The position numbers and the translations under genes were made by a program. DNA of 64,000 nucleotides, from assembly GCF_000975155.1 (NCBI RefSeq), contig NZ_BBRG01000001.1, positions 1,128,313 through 1,192,312 of the forward strand. The letters are read 5' to 3'. The notes beneath the pieces were generated by a model. That model was not told the origin of the DNA, made no database searches, and worked only from the letters and a program-made list of their open reading frames with translations. Of this stretch, positions 12,948 to 22,065 are shown in pieces. This DNA is from Demequina globuliformis (GTDB lineage: Bacteria; Actinomycetota; Actinomycetes; Actinomycetales; Demequinaceae). Position 1 is the first letter of the stretch. The number at the start of each line of letters is the position of its first letter.

Positions 12948-13667
12948 ATGCGTGACCTCGATTGGGACGGCCTGCGCAATGTGCGCGACCTCGGCGGACT
13001 TCCTACGCCGCTGTCACGGACCGGCACCACGGTGGTGGGGCGCATTGCGCGTGGTCCCCGCCGCGAACTGATGACGACCGCGGGCTGGTCCGCCGCCGGG
13101 CAGTGGGGGCTGCGGTCGATCGTGGACCTGCGCGCGGAAGTAGAGTCGGGGCGGCGCGAGGGGGACCCGGACGCTCACGTCCCCGGCGACGTGAGCATTA
13201 CCAGGGCGCCTACGGAAGACTGGGATGACCCGCAGTTCCGTGAGGTGTGTCTCCCTGTCTTGGACTCGCCCGAGTACTGGCAGCACAACGTTCGGATCCT
13301 CCCTGACCTCGTGCGCGCGACCCTGGAAGCAATAGCGGCGTCAACGCCGGGAGTCTTGGTGCACTGCTCGGCTGGCCGCGACCGCACCGGCATGGTGGCG
13401 GCGCTGCTCCTTGCCAACGCTGGGGTGGCGCCGGCAGACATTCTTGCCGACTACGGCGACTCCGTGCGCGCCATGGCTACCGGGGTGGAACACGGCGGAC
13501 CTACGGCAGACCCTCAGGCTTTGTTCAGTCCCGCACAGGTGGAGCAGTGGCTGGGGGAAGTGGGCGTCCACGTGGTGGAGTTCGCGCAGCGGGCCGATGC
13601 TCACATGGCTGAGCTGCACCTTGACCCGGAGGTAAAGCAGAGGCTGCGCGCGTTCCTTACAGAGTGA
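12948..13667 (+). CDS. Tyrosine/dual-specificity protein phosphatase (Y_phosphatase3 type)
   Basis: A 239-residue protein. It has the N-terminal LRNVRDLGGLP motif and the catalytic HCSAGRDRTGM loop with nucleophile Cys140 and Arg146, as in the IphP/MptpB group of phosphotyrosine or phospholipid phosphatases. No signal peptide is visible, so it is cytoplasmic unless exported by a non-classical route. It stands alone between the gyrA terminator and a convergent transporter gene; the physiological substrate is unknown. Confidence 0.85.
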   Translation: MRDLDWDGLRNVRDLGGLPTPLSRTGTTVVGRIARGPRRELMTTAGWSAAGQWGLRSIVDLRAEVESGRREGDPDAHVPGDVSITRAPTEDWDDPQFREVCLPVLDSPEYWQHNVRILPDLVRATLEAIAASTPGVLVHCSAGRDRTGMVAALLLANAGVAPADILADYGDSVRAMATGVEHGGPTADPQALFSPAQVEQWLGEVGVHVVEFAQRADAHMAELHLDPEVKQRLRAFLTE

Positions 13668-13698
13668 TCGAGCGTGCGAGAGGGAGCAGACGCGCGGT

Positions 13699-15108
13699 CT
13701 AGGTGAGCGGGATCGAGTGCGGCTCCGCGCCACCGGGTGCGCCGCGATCGGCTGGCGTGCGCACCAGGAGCAACAGCACCAGACCCACGGCGACCACGGA
13801 GATGACCCCGACCGTGCCCCAGATGGTGGCCCCAAAGATCGAGATGCACAGCGCCCACATGGCGGGAGCGAGGAAGGACGCGGCGCGCCCGGTAGTGGCG
13901 TACAGGCCGAACATCTCCGCTTCCCGCCCGGCGGGAGACAGTCGCGCCAGCAGGGACCGGGAGGCGGCCTGCGCCGGACCCACCATGCCACTGAGTAGCA
14001 GCCCGCACACCCAGAACACCACGGCGCCTACCTCGTGGAAGGCAACGATCACCAGGCCAGCGACCACAATGGTCGCGAGTGACAAGATGATGACGCGGCG
14101 CGGTCCCCAGCGGTCATCGAGCCGGCCAAAGATCACCGTGGACACCCCGGCGATGAGGTTGGCGGCGATGCCGAAGATGATGACTCCCTGATCAGAGAAG
14201 CCAAAGGCCTTTGCGGCGATGATGGCGCCAAAGGTGAACACTCCGGCGAGGCCGTCGCGGTAGACCGCGGATGCGAGCAGGAACCACAGGGTTGAGCGTG
14301 CGTCTGTCCACAGCCGGCGCAGGTCCCCGATCAAGATGGCGTAGCCGCGCCACAGGCTGACGGGGGGCCGGCGCTCCACGGTGGTCTCCGGCACGTAGCG
14401 GAACAGCGGCCATGCGAACGCGAGGGTCCACACGGCGCACCCCACGGCGATGAGCCGGTATGCCATGCCGTTGGAGGTGTCCATGCCGAACCAGTCAAAG
14501 GTGTCGAGCAGCACCACGATCACGAGCGCCACGATCCCGCCCATGTACCCCAGTCCCCAGCCCAAGCCGGAGACGCGACCCATGGTGCGCGGGGTCGAGA
14601 CCTGCACCATCATTGCGTAGTAGTTCACGTTGGCGATTTCCGCGACGATCGATCCCAGGGCGATCAGCCCCGCCCCCAGCCAAAAGGCGTCCGGGGTGGC
14701 CTCGACAAAGAACAACCCACCCACGCACGCCACGAGCAGCAGCGTCGTCACTCCCAGCCAGGACTTGCGGCGCCCGGCGGCATCGGCCCGCTGCCCCAGG
14801 ACCGGAGCGAGAAGTGCCACCAACACGCCAGCTGCCGTGATGCCCCAACCGAGGTTTGCGTCGAGCGAGGAGGATGCGGCCTTGTATTGCTCGGAGTCCT
14901 CACCGAGCGCGACGATCGCTGGATCAATGAAGGAGTCGGAGGTCAGGTACAGCGCGGTGAAAACGAACGTGATGATGACGGAGTTGAACGGCTGTGTGGC
15001 CCAGTCCCACAGGGCCCAGGCCCACACTTGCTTGCGAGGGACCCGGTCGGCGTCCGGATAGCCGGGCGCATCTGCGACGGAGGGCAGCACGTCATCGTGG
15101 GAGCTCAT
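13699..15108 (-). CDS. MFS transporter, UMF1/Atg22-like family
   Basis: The 469-residue membrane protein begins MSSHDDVLPSVADAPGYPDA and then WALWDWATQPFNSVIITFVF, the signature of the UMF1 (Atg22-like) branch of the major facilitator superfamily. About twelve hydrophobic spans are present; substrate unknown, though eukaryotic Atg22 exports amino acids from vacuoles. I chose the Met at 15108 rather than the open frame's first Met at 15285, whose extra 59 residues are Arg/Ser/Cys-rich and unlike protein. It is convergent with the phosphatase gene and divergent from the hydrolase gene. Confidence 0.85.
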   Translation of the reverse strand: MSSHDDVLPSVADAPGYPDADRVPRKQVWAWALWDWATQPFNSVIITFVFTALYLTSDSFIDPAIVALGEDSEQYKAASSSLDANLGWGITAAGVLVALLAPVLGQRADAAGRRKSWLGVTTLLLVACVGGLFFVEATPDAFWLGAGLIALGSIVAEIANVNYYAMMVQVSTPRTMGRVSGLGWGLGYMGGIVALVIVVLLDTFDWFGMDTSNGMAYRLIAVGCAVWTLAFAWPLFRYVPETTVERRPPVSLWRGYAILIGDLRRLWTDARSTLWFLLASAVYRDGLAGVFTFGAIIAAKAFGFSDQGVIIFGIAANLIAGVSTVIFGRLDDRWGPRRVIILSLATIVVAGLVIVAFHEVGAVVFWVCGLLLSGMVGPAQAASRSLLARLSPAGREAEMFGLYATTGRAASFLAPAMWALCISIFGATIWGTVGVISVVAVGLVLLLLVRTPADRGAPGGAEPHSIPLT

Positions 15109-15215
15109 ACGTGACAGTGTGCCGGTGTCAGGTGAACCGCGGGTGGCGGGCGCGCTGGTAGATCCGCACGTGGAGTCGCGGACGGCGGATGCGATGCGCC
15201 AGTAGGGTCGAAGGC

Positions 15216-16187
15216 ATGAGCACGTTGACGTGGCAAGCCGATGTCTTGGATGGGTATGCGCAGGCCTCGTTGAGGGCACCGGCATCTGCGCCGGAGGGCG
15301 GGGGAGACGGGCAGTTGACGCGCACGCTGGTGCGCCGGGTAGAGGCGCCAGCGACCCCGCGCGCCGCTGCTCTGATCGTGCACGGGTACAACGACTACTT
15401 CTTCGCGACGCACCTGGCGGACTCCCTCGCCGAGCATGGCTGTGTGGTGTACGCGGTCGACATGCGCAGGGCGGGACGCTCGTTGCTGCCTGGCAACCAG
15501 GCGCACCACATCTCCCACATTGACGAGTTGGCTGAGGACATCGCGGACGCGGCGCAGGCGGTCACGGCCGATGCCGCCGAACGCGGGTGGGCAGAGTTGC
15601 CGTTGGTCGTGCACGCCCATTCGACGGGGGGATTGGCGGCGGCTATCTGGGCGAATGATCGCCCGGCCGATCCCCTGGCTGGGCTCGTGTTGGATGGTCC
15701 CCTCTTTGGGTTGGCGTTGTCTGCGTGGCAGGCGGCGGCGATGAGGGTCACGCCGGCGATTGCTCGCCTGAGGCCAAGGCAAGTCGTGGTTCCCGCCCCC
15801 TCCCCCTACACGACGGGCCTCATGGACCGGGGGTGGGCGTTCGACACGGCATGGAAACGTCCTGAGGGGGTGGGCGCCACCGCCGGCTGGTTGGCCGCGA
15901 CGGCCGCCGCTCGCCGGCGCGTCGCGCAGGGCCTCGACATTCGCGTGCCGGTTCTGGTCGCAAGTGCGGACTCCACGGGACCCGACCGGCTCGACAATCC
16001 GCGCCACGCTAGTCAGGACACCGTGGTGGATGTGGAGGCGATTCGCCGGCATTCGGCGACGCTGGGACCCAATGTGCGGCACCTCATTGTGCCGGGGGCC
16101 ATCCATGACCTGGCCTTGTCTGCGGATGAACCTAGGACCGCGTACCTCGACGCGGTGGGGCACTTCGTGGATACAGTCGTGACATGA
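15216..16187 (+). CDS. Alpha/beta hydrolase (serine aminopeptidase/monoacylglycerol lipase type)
   Basis: A 323-residue protein with the hydrolase_4 layout: oxyanion-hole strand ALIVHGYNDYFF, a nucleophile elbow HAHSTGGLAAA, an acidic residue in VASADSTGPDRLDN, and the catalytic His in VPGAIHDLAL. No signal peptide. The downstream gene overlaps by ATGA and encodes a glycerophosphodiesterase, so the pair may degrade glycerolipids: this enzyme could cleave acyl chains and the next the glycerol phosphodiester. That pathway is inference from context. Confidence 0.8.
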   Translation: MSTLTWQADVLDGYAQASLRAPASAPEGGGDGQLTRTLVRRVEAPATPRAAALIVHGYNDYFFATHLADSLAEHGCVVYAVDMRRAGRSLLPGNQAHHISHIDELAEDIADAAQAVTADAAERGWAELPLVVHAHSTGGLAAAIWANDRPADPLAGLVLDGPLFGLALSAWQAAAMRVTPAIARLRPRQVVVPAPSPYTTGLMDRGWAFDTAWKRPEGVGATAGWLAATAAARRRVAQGLDIRVPVLVASADSTGPDRLDNPRHASQDTVVDVEAIRRHSATLGPNVRHLIVPGAIHDLALSADEPRTAYLDAVGHFVDTVVT

Positions 16188-16948
16188 CCCACTCGTACTT
16201 CGACAACGGTGGCAAGCCGGTGGCGCTCGCCCACCGGGGGTTCTCGCTGGATGGCCTGGAGAACTCCATGAAGGCCTTCCAGGCTGCGGTGGATCTGGGT
16301 TATCGGTATCTCGAGACGGATGCGCACGGCACGGCCGACGGCGTCGCGGTCGCGCTGCACGATGACACGCTTGACCGCACCACGGACGCGACCGGCCGCG
16401 TCGACGAGCGCCAGTGGGCATCCGTGAAGGCCGCACGCATTGGTGGGATTGAGCCGGTCCCCATGCTTGAGGATGTCTTGGCGACCTGGCCGGATGTCAG
16501 GGTGAACATCGACGTCAAAGGTGAGTCCGGCATTGGCCCCGTGGCGGCCGCGATCGAACGCACCAAGGCGCATGAGCGCGTGTGTGTGGGGTCGTTCTCG
16601 GCGCACCGTAGGCGCGCCACTTTGGCGCTGTTGAGTAAGCCCGTCGCGACGCCGGCATCGCAACGCGAGGCGGTCGCGTGGTGGCTGGGCACCTTTGTGG
16701 GTGCAGATGCCAGCAAGACCATCGGTGACGTGGATGCTTTGCAGATCCCGTGGCGACGCGGCAGTTTCCCGATTCTGTTCCCGCGCCAGGTGCGCCAGGC
16801 GCAGGCGGCGGGCAAAGAGGTGCACGTATGGACGGTCAACCGCGTGGATCACATGACTCAGTTGCTCGATATGGGCGTGAACGGCCTCGTGTCCGACCGG
16901 GCTGATCTGCTCAAGCAGGTATTGCAGGAGCGCGGTCAGTGGTCATAG
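16184..16948 (+). CDS. Glycerophosphodiester phosphodiesterase
   Basis: The 254-residue TIM-barrel enzyme hydrolyses glycerophosphodiesters to glycerol-3-phosphate and an alcohol. Key residues are seen in LAHRGFS (His), YLETDAHGTADGVAVALHDD (metal-binding Glu/Asp and catalytic His) and NIDVKGESG. There is no export signal. Translation is coupled to the preceding hydrolase by an ATGA overlap at 16184. Confidence 0.9.
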   Translation: MTHSYFDNGGKPVALAHRGFSLDGLENSMKAFQAAVDLGYRYLETDAHGTADGVAVALHDDTLDRTTDATGRVDERQWASVKAARIGGIEPVPMLEDVLATWPDVRVNIDVKGESGIGPVAAAIERTKAHERVCVGSFSAHRRRATLALLSKPVATPASQREAVAWWLGTFVGADASKTIGDVDALQIPWRRGSFPILFPRQVRQAQAAGKEVHVWTVNRVDHMTQLLDMGVNGLVSDRADLLKQVLQERGQWS

Positions 16949-16962
16949 GACCGACGTCCTAG

Positions 16963-16994
16963 TTTTGACTAAGTCAAAAGAAGCGGTGTAGGGT
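16963..16994 (+). promoter_or_regulatory. Promoter and palindromic operator of the fur-katA unit
   Basis: TTTTGACTAAGTCAAAA (16963-16979) is a perfect 8-1-8 palindrome. It contains a -35 TTGACT at 16965-16970; TAGGGT at 16989-16994 is a -10 after 18 bases. Only 7 bases separate the -10 from the ATG at 17002, so the transcript is probably leaderless. The palindrome is the expected place for Fur autorepression. Confidence 0.75.
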
Positions 16995-17001
16995 GGTGGT
17001 C

Positions 17002-17460
17002 ATGCCAGCCACCACGACTCCCGACCCGCGCGGCCTCTTGCGCGAGGCCGGACTGCGCGTCACCGAGCCGCGCGTCGCCGTCGTGACGGCTCTAGCTGAC
17101 AACCCGCACTCGGGCGCTGACGCCATCTATGCGCAGGTCGCTGCCCACATGCCCACCACTTCGCGCCAGGCAATCTACAACGTCCTGAGCGACATCACCT
17201 CCGCCGGAATCGCCCGCCGCATCGAACCCGCGGGCCAGCCAGGCCTATACGAGCTTCGCGTAGGGGACAACCACCACCACATCGTGTGCCAACGGTGCGG
17301 TGCCGTCACCGACGTCGATTGCGTCACCGGCCACGCGCCGTGCCTGACGCCGAACACAACCAACGGCTTTGACCTCGTAGAGGCCGAAGTCACCTTTTGG
17401 GGAGTGTGCACCGCCTGCAAGGCGGCGACGGTCCCCAATTCCAGCATCGTCCCTGTTTAG
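17002..17460 (+). CDS. Fur-family peroxide/metal regulator (CatR/PerR-like)
   Basis: A 152-residue dimeric metalloregulator with a winged-helix N-terminus ([23 protein letters not shown]-reading helix) and a metal-binding C-terminus: the [10 protein letters not shown] cluster (Cys96, Cys99) pairs with Cys136 and Cys139 in GVCTACK for structural zinc. Location 19 bases upstream of a catalase gene marks it as a PerR/CatR-type repressor that senses peroxide. A GTG at 16993 is in frame, but the ATG at 17002 fits the family and the promoter geometry. Confidence 0.9.
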   Translation: MPATTTPDPRGLLREAGLRVTEPRVAVVTALADNPHSGADAIYAQVAAHMPTTSRQAIYNVLSDITSAGIARRIEPAGQPGLYELRVGDNHHHIVCQRCGAVTDVDCVTGHAPCLTPNTTNGFDLVEAEVTFWGVCTACKAATVPNSSIVPV

Positions 17461-17479
17461 AACCACCAAGGAGATCAAC

Positions 17480-18997
17480 GTGGCTGAGAAGTTCACCACC
17501 ACCAACTCCGGCGCCCCCGTGGCATCGGACCAGCACTCGCAGACGGTTGGTAACGACGGCGTCACTGCGCTGACCGACCACTACCTGGTCGAGAAGCTCG
17601 CGCAGTTCAACCGTGAGCGCGTCCCCGAGCGCGTGGTGCACGCCAAGGGTGGCGGCGCCTTCGGAACCTTCACGGTGACCAACCCTGACATCGCGAACTA
17701 CACCCGCGCCGCACTGTTCCAGCCCGGCGTCGAGACCGAGATGCTCGCTCGCTTCTCCTCCGTCGCCGGCGAGAGCGGCTCCCCCGACACCTGGCGCGAC
17801 CCGCGCGGCTTCGCGCTCAAGTTCTACACCTCCGAGGGCAACTACGACCTCGTGGGCAACAACACCCCGGTGTTCTTCATCCGCGACGGAATCAAGTTCC
17901 CCGACTTCATTCGTTCGCAGAAGCGCCTGCCCGGCTCGCACCTGCGCGACAACGACATGCAGTGGGACTTCTGGACCCTGCAGCCCGAGTCCGCACACCA
18001 GGTGACCTGGCTCATGGGTGAGCGTGGCCTGCCGCGTTCGTGGCGCGAGATGCAGGGCTACGGCTCGCACACGTACCAGTGGATCAACGCTTCAGGTGAG
18101 CGCTTCTGGGTCAAGTACCACTTCAAGAGCCAGCAGGGCGTCCACGGTCTGTCGATTGACGAGGCGGCACAGCTTGCCGGCTCCGACGGCGACCACCACA
18201 TTCGCGACCTGTACGACCACATCGAGGAAGGCGACTTCCCGCGCTGGGACCTCAAGGTGCAGATCATGCCCTACGAGGACGCGAAGACGTACCGCTTCAA
18301 CCCGTTCGACCTCACTAAGGTGTGGCCGCACGGCGACTACCCGCTGATCGACGTGGGCGTCATGGAGCTGAACCGCAACCCCGAGAACTACTTCGCGCAG
18401 ATCGAGCAGGCCACGTTCGCTCCCTCGAACCTGGTCCCCGGCATTGGCATCTCGCCCGACAAGATGCTGATGGCGCGCGTGTTCTCCTATGCAGACGCGC
18501 ACCGCTACCGCGTGGGCACCAACCACGCCGACCTGCCCGTCAACTCGCCGCACGCCGCGAGTGAGCACGGCCACTCGTACTCGAAGGACGGCGCCATGCG
18601 GTACTCCTTCGCCAAGGCCGACGAGCCGGTCTACGCGCCCAACTCGCGCGGTGGCGCTCACGCCGACGCCGACCGCGCAGGCGACGCCGGCAACTGGTCG
18701 AACGACGGTGAAATGGTCCGTGCTGCGGCGACGCTACACGCCGAGGACGACGACTTTGGCCAGGCTGGCACGCTGTACCGCGAGGTGTTCAACGACCAGC
18801 AGAAGGCTCACATCCTCGAGCAGATCACGGGCCACGTGGGCGCCGTGAAGTCGGACGACATCCGCGAGCGGGCCATCCAGTACTGGACCAACGTGGACGC
18901 CGACCTGGGTGCCAAGCTGCGCGCCAACCTCGAGTCCGAGGGTGCCCCCAACGAGGCCGGCGAGCCCGGCACCGGTTGGGAGCCTACCGACGCGTAA
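17480..18997 (+). CDS. katA: Monofunctional heme catalase
   Basis: This 505-residue enzyme converts hydrogen peroxide to water and oxygen. Active-site His54 lies in [12 protein letters not shown], Asn127 in [12 protein letters not shown], and the proximal heme ligand Tyr in [14 protein letters not shown]. The short size and Clade-3-like C-terminus lack the flavodoxin domain of large catalases. It starts at GTG 17480 behind AAGGAG and is probably co-transcribed with the Fur-type gene. Codon use is strongly biased to C-ending codons, as for a highly expressed gene. Confidence 0.97.
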   Translation: MAEKFTTTNSGAPVASDQHSQTVGNDGVTALTDHYLVEKLAQFNRERVPERVVHAKGGGAFGTFTVTNPDIANYTRAALFQPGVETEMLARFSSVAGESGSPDTWRDPRGFALKFYTSEGNYDLVGNNTPVFFIRDGIKFPDFIRSQKRLPGSHLRDNDMQWDFWTLQPESAHQVTWLMGERGLPRSWREMQGYGSHTYQWINASGERFWVKYHFKSQQGVHGLSIDEAAQLAGSDGDHHIRDLYDHIEEGDFPRWDLKVQIMPYEDAKTYRFNPFDLTKVWPHGDYPLIDVGVMELNRNPENYFAQIEQATFAPSNLVPGIGISPDKMLMARVFSYADAHRYRVGTNHADLPVNSPHAASEHGHSYSKDGAMRYSFAKADEPVYAPNSRGGAHADADRAGDAGNWSNDGEMVRAAATLHAEDDDFGQAGTLYREVFNDQQKAHILEQITGHVGAVKSDDIRERAIQYWTNVDADLGAKLRANLESEGAPNEAGEPGTGWEPTDA

Positions 18998-19038
18998 GGC
19001 TCGGGCCGCGTGATGGTGGCGGCCCGCGACGTTGATTG

Positions 19039-19072
19039 CCGAAGGCCGGTCCCTGATGGGGCCGGCCTTCGG
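19039..19072 (+). terminator. Hairpin downstream of katA
   Basis: CCGAAGGCCGG (19039-19049) and CCGGCCTTCGG (19062-19072) form a perfect 11-bp stem with a 12-base loop. No T run follows, so termination may need Rho or the hairpin alone. Confidence 0.65.
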
Positions 19073-19111
19073 TGCGTCTGGACCCCCCGGCCAGCGGGGG
19101 CAGTGGCGCGG

Positions 19112-19522
19112 CTAGGGGACGATGGTGATGGTCGCGCTTTCGCCGTAGCGCACGTCGATGCTGGCATCCCCCGGCGCGGCGTCGGCAGGGATGGTCGTCG
19201 TCACGGTCACGGTCGGGCCGTCCGCCTCACTGAAGGAGGCGAGGACCGTCGAGTGATCCCCCTGAACAAAGATGAGGTCGAGGGCTTCAGGCGTGGCGGT
19301 CGTGACCGTCTCACCTTGATCGAGGCAGTCGATCGCGACGTTGTCGACAGTGACCTCAAGCGCAGAGCCGGGGCTGTAGGTGTCTGCCGGCGTCGACACC
19401 ATCATCGCCGCGCACGCGCCCTGCGCCGAAGCGACCGAGTCCTCCCCCGACGGCGCAGCGGAGCTGCTGCAGGCGGAGACCACCACGGCCAACGAAAGTA
19501 GCGCGATCACTCTGTAGTGCAC
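19112..19522 (-). CDS. Small secreted lipoprotein, function unknown
   Basis: A 136-residue protein with a lipoprotein signal: hydrophobic VIALLSLAVVV then the lipobox VSAC, giving Cys18 as the lipidated residue. The mature part is a beta-rich, acidic domain with two further cysteines (GACAAMM and AIDCLDQ) that may pair. I recognise no family. The GTG start at 19522 has no clear ribosome-binding site. The gene is convergent with katA and 70 bases downstream of the DUF2156 gene in the same direction. Confidence 0.65.
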   Translation of the reverse strand: MHYRVIALLSLAVVVSACSSSAAPSGEDSVASAQGACAAMMVSTPADTYSPGSALEVTVDNVAIDCLDQGETVTTATPEALDLIFVQGDHSTVLASFSEADGPTVTVTTTIPADAAPGDASIDVRYGESATITIVP

Positions 19523-19592
19523 GGGCGTGTTCCTGTTCTACGTGGGCTGTTGCTGGGCGACGCGCTGCCATGACGGGCCCGTGCTGGGCAGC

Positions 19593-21944
19593 CTAGTCTC
19601 GCTTGACCGCTGCCTTCACGAGGTCAGCCGCCGTGGCATCGGGGAGGTAGGCACGCCCAATCGACAGTGCGATGGCAGGCAGCTTCGCCTCGTCGCGGTA
19701 AAGCAACGACATGGGCGTATGGCGCGGCTTGAACTTCTCCTTGAAGCGTTCGAGGCTCGCAAACCCGTAATACGGCTCCATCTTGTCCGCCAGGGTGTCG
19801 AGCAAGCGCTCGATGGAGGAATCCACCTCATCGCCATATGCCAAGGGTGCGCACGACAGCGAAATGAACGTGTAGCCGTCGTCCTTAAATTGCATCGCGG
19901 AGGCCGCGATCAGGAACTCCATCACACCCTTCATGGCGTCGTCATCCAACCGCCGCTTCATGATGTCGATGGTCCACCCCGCCACGGCACCGTCGCGATA
20001 CACCGGCATCCAACTCGTCATGCCATGCACCGTGCCATCCTCGTCAACGGCCACGTGCATGAGGACATTGGGGTCCAGCGCCTCCTCAAGGGTGCCCAAG
20101 GTGAACTTCATCTCCGGAAGTGACTTGTCCGCGGTCCACTGGGCTTCGATGGCTTCCAGCTGATCACGCAGTCCGCGAGGCGCCCCAGCAAGGTGGAACG
20201 ACTTCATCGTGATGCCTTCGCGGTTGGCGCGGTTCACGGCCGACCGCACGTCCTGCCAGGACTTGCCCTTGAACTCCAGCTCCGGCAGGTCGATCACGGT
20301 GTCCTGAGCCACCTGGATGCCCTTCCACCCCGATCCCGCCAGCGCCACGGTTAACTCGGGACTCGCGGCGAAGTAGGCGACGCGCCAGCCGCGCGCGCGG
20401 CAGAACTCCTCGAAGCCTTCGGCATTCGCCACGACCGCGTCGCGTTCGCCCGCGGGGTCCCCCAGGACGACCGCGGTGCCGAGGCTCACCGTGTAACCCC
20501 ATGCCGCCAGGTTGTCATCGGACTTCCAGTGATGGATGCCGGGCCAACGCGCCATGTAGCCCACGGAGGTCATGGTGGTGCCTGCCGTCTGCAGGGCAAT
20601 GAATTGCTCGCGTGCCCGTGCGTCGTCCGCAGGACGCCTGGTCGTGAGGAGCACGCCCGCGACGGAGATCGCGATGATGGCCCACCAAATGACGCTGACG
20701 GTGCCCAGCAATACGGTGGCGCCCCTCGTCGCTGGCTGAAGCCCCGCAGGCGAGTCGCCCATCATGCGCACCAGCGACGTCGTGACGGCCTCCTGCAGGG
20801 TGGGCTCACTGTCGAAGCTGCCGTCCATAGCCATGATGATCCCGGTGGTGAAAATCAAGGTCACGATGGCCGCGAGGCCCACCCGCAAGAAGATCTTGGA
20901 GCGCACGCCTTGCGCGCCCGAGACACGGAAGTGACGCCGGCCCGCGACAAGCAAGACCACGAGGGCCCACTCGACCATGGTCGCGAAGACCAGGCTGGGG
21001 GTGAGTCCATCGACGATGATGACAAAGGTCCCCGCGAGAGCGCTGATCAGCGCGACGGGCGTGGTCCACCACCACGCGAACCGGCTTCCGCGGTGCGCCG
21101 CATAGGCAAAGAGGAAGCCCAGGATTGCCAGGCCAAGGTCACTGAGCAGCGTCGCGGTGGGGACGTCGGGGTGGCCAAAGGCCAACACGCCGCCCTCGCC
21201 GGGCCACACGTGGTTCAGCAGTGTGTGGAGGCCATTCACGGTCAGCAGCAGTGCGACTGTGTCACGCACCTCTTGGGTCCCGTACTCCAGGGACCACTTC
21301 TCGAATGCGCGGCCCACCGCCCATGGGCCAACCGCGAGCCCCACAAAGAACGCGGCGGCGTGGGTGAAGTCCCAGATCTCTGCGGCCCACATGATCATCA
21401 TCACGACGTAAATGGAGCCAAAGAGCCGGACGCGGCGGCGCCACAACACCGGCATGGCGGCTGTCGCGGCTCCTAGCGCTCCGAAGCCGGCGTTCGACAG
21501 GCCCACATCGGGCACTTGAGACAGCGCATCCACCCAGTGCAATCCCGCGTCGCGCAGGAGCCAGAACACCCCGGCAACAATGAGGACGGCCGCGATATGA
21601 GTGCCGAGCGTGACCACCAGCATCCGTACTGCCCCGTAGTGGCGCTCAAGGTAGCCAGCCCCTGTCACAAAGACCAGGAGGATCAGCGCATACATCCACG
21701 GGGTGGGCGCGATCAGCATGCCCGTGAAGATGGTCCACCACCGGCCCTCCTCGAGAGCCTGCTCGCCCCACCCCCACGTGTCGATCAGGCCGGACTCCTC
21801 GGCCGACTGCCACAGGGCACCGGTCGCCACTCCCGCAATGAGCACTGCGGCCGCGACGATCAGGGTGACCGGAACGGACCGCGCCCATGTGAGAACGCGG
21901 GTAGGCATCGTCGGCGTACTGGTGGCTTCGGGGACACTGGCCAT
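19593..21944 (-). CDS. Rhomboid-like membrane domain fused to DUF2156 (MprF-type transferase)
   Basis: A 783-residue protein. Residues 20-215 form about six membrane spans with a rhomboid-like pattern: GRWWTIFTGML, then GLSNAGFGALGA (Ser150) and DFTHAAAFF (His195). Further spans run to about residue 430. Residues 445-770 are the DUF2156/LPG_synthase_C acyltransferase domain (HWKSDDNLAAWGYTVSLGTA near its start, SLSCAPLAYG near its end). In MprF the latter adds lysine or other amino acids to phosphatidylglycerol, lowering surface charge. No lysyl-tRNA synthetase domain is fused. Transcribed alone, against the DUF3566 gene. Confidence 0.75.
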   Translation of the reverse strand: MASVPEATSTPTMPTRVLTWARSVPVTLIVAAAVLIAGVATGALWQSAEESGLIDTWGWGEQALEEGRWWTIFTGMLIAPTPWMYALILLVFVTGAGYLERHYGAVRMLVVTLGTHIAAVLIVAGVFWLLRDAGLHWVDALSQVPDVGLSNAGFGALGAATAAMPVLWRRRVRLFGSIYVVMMIMWAAEIWDFTHAAAFFVGLAVGPWAVGRAFEKWSLEYGTQEVRDTVALLLTVNGLHTLLNHVWPGEGGVLAFGHPDVPTATLLSDLGLAILGFLFAYAAHRGSRFAWWWTTPVALISALAGTFVIIVDGLTPSLVFATMVEWALVVLLVAGRRHFRVSGAQGVRSKIFLRVGLAAIVTLIFTTGIIMAMDGSFDSEPTLQEAVTTSLVRMMGDSPAGLQPATRGATVLLGTVSVIWWAIIAISVAGVLLTTRRPADDARAREQFIALQTAGTTMTSVGYMARWPGIHHWKSDDNLAAWGYTVSLGTAVVLGDPAGERDAVVANAEGFEEFCRARGWRVAYFAASPELTVALAGSGWKGIQVAQDTVIDLPELEFKGKSWQDVRSAVNRANREGITMKSFHLAGAPRGLRDQLEAIEAQWTADKSLPEMKFTLGTLEEALDPNVLMHVAVDEDGTVHGMTSWMPVYRDGAVAGWTIDIMKRRLDDDAMKGVMEFLIAASAMQFKDDGYTFISLSCAPLAYGDEVDSSIERLLDTLADKMEPYYGFASLERFKEKFKPRHTPMSLLYRDEAKLPAIALSIGRAYLPDATAADLVKAAVKRD

Positions 21945-22065
21945 GGCAACAACCTAGCGGGTGGTTCGCTCCCAGCGCAGGACCGGTCTTTAGCCTGAGA
22001 GCCGCCTGAAGTACCCTGGGGGCTGGCCCTCGGGGCCATGACGCTTGGAATCACGAGGAGATTGC

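Noticed and set aside
15105..16436. 443-residue minus-strand frame
   Set aside because: Antisense to the hydrolase and glycerophosphodiesterase genes, whose catalytic motifs are clear.
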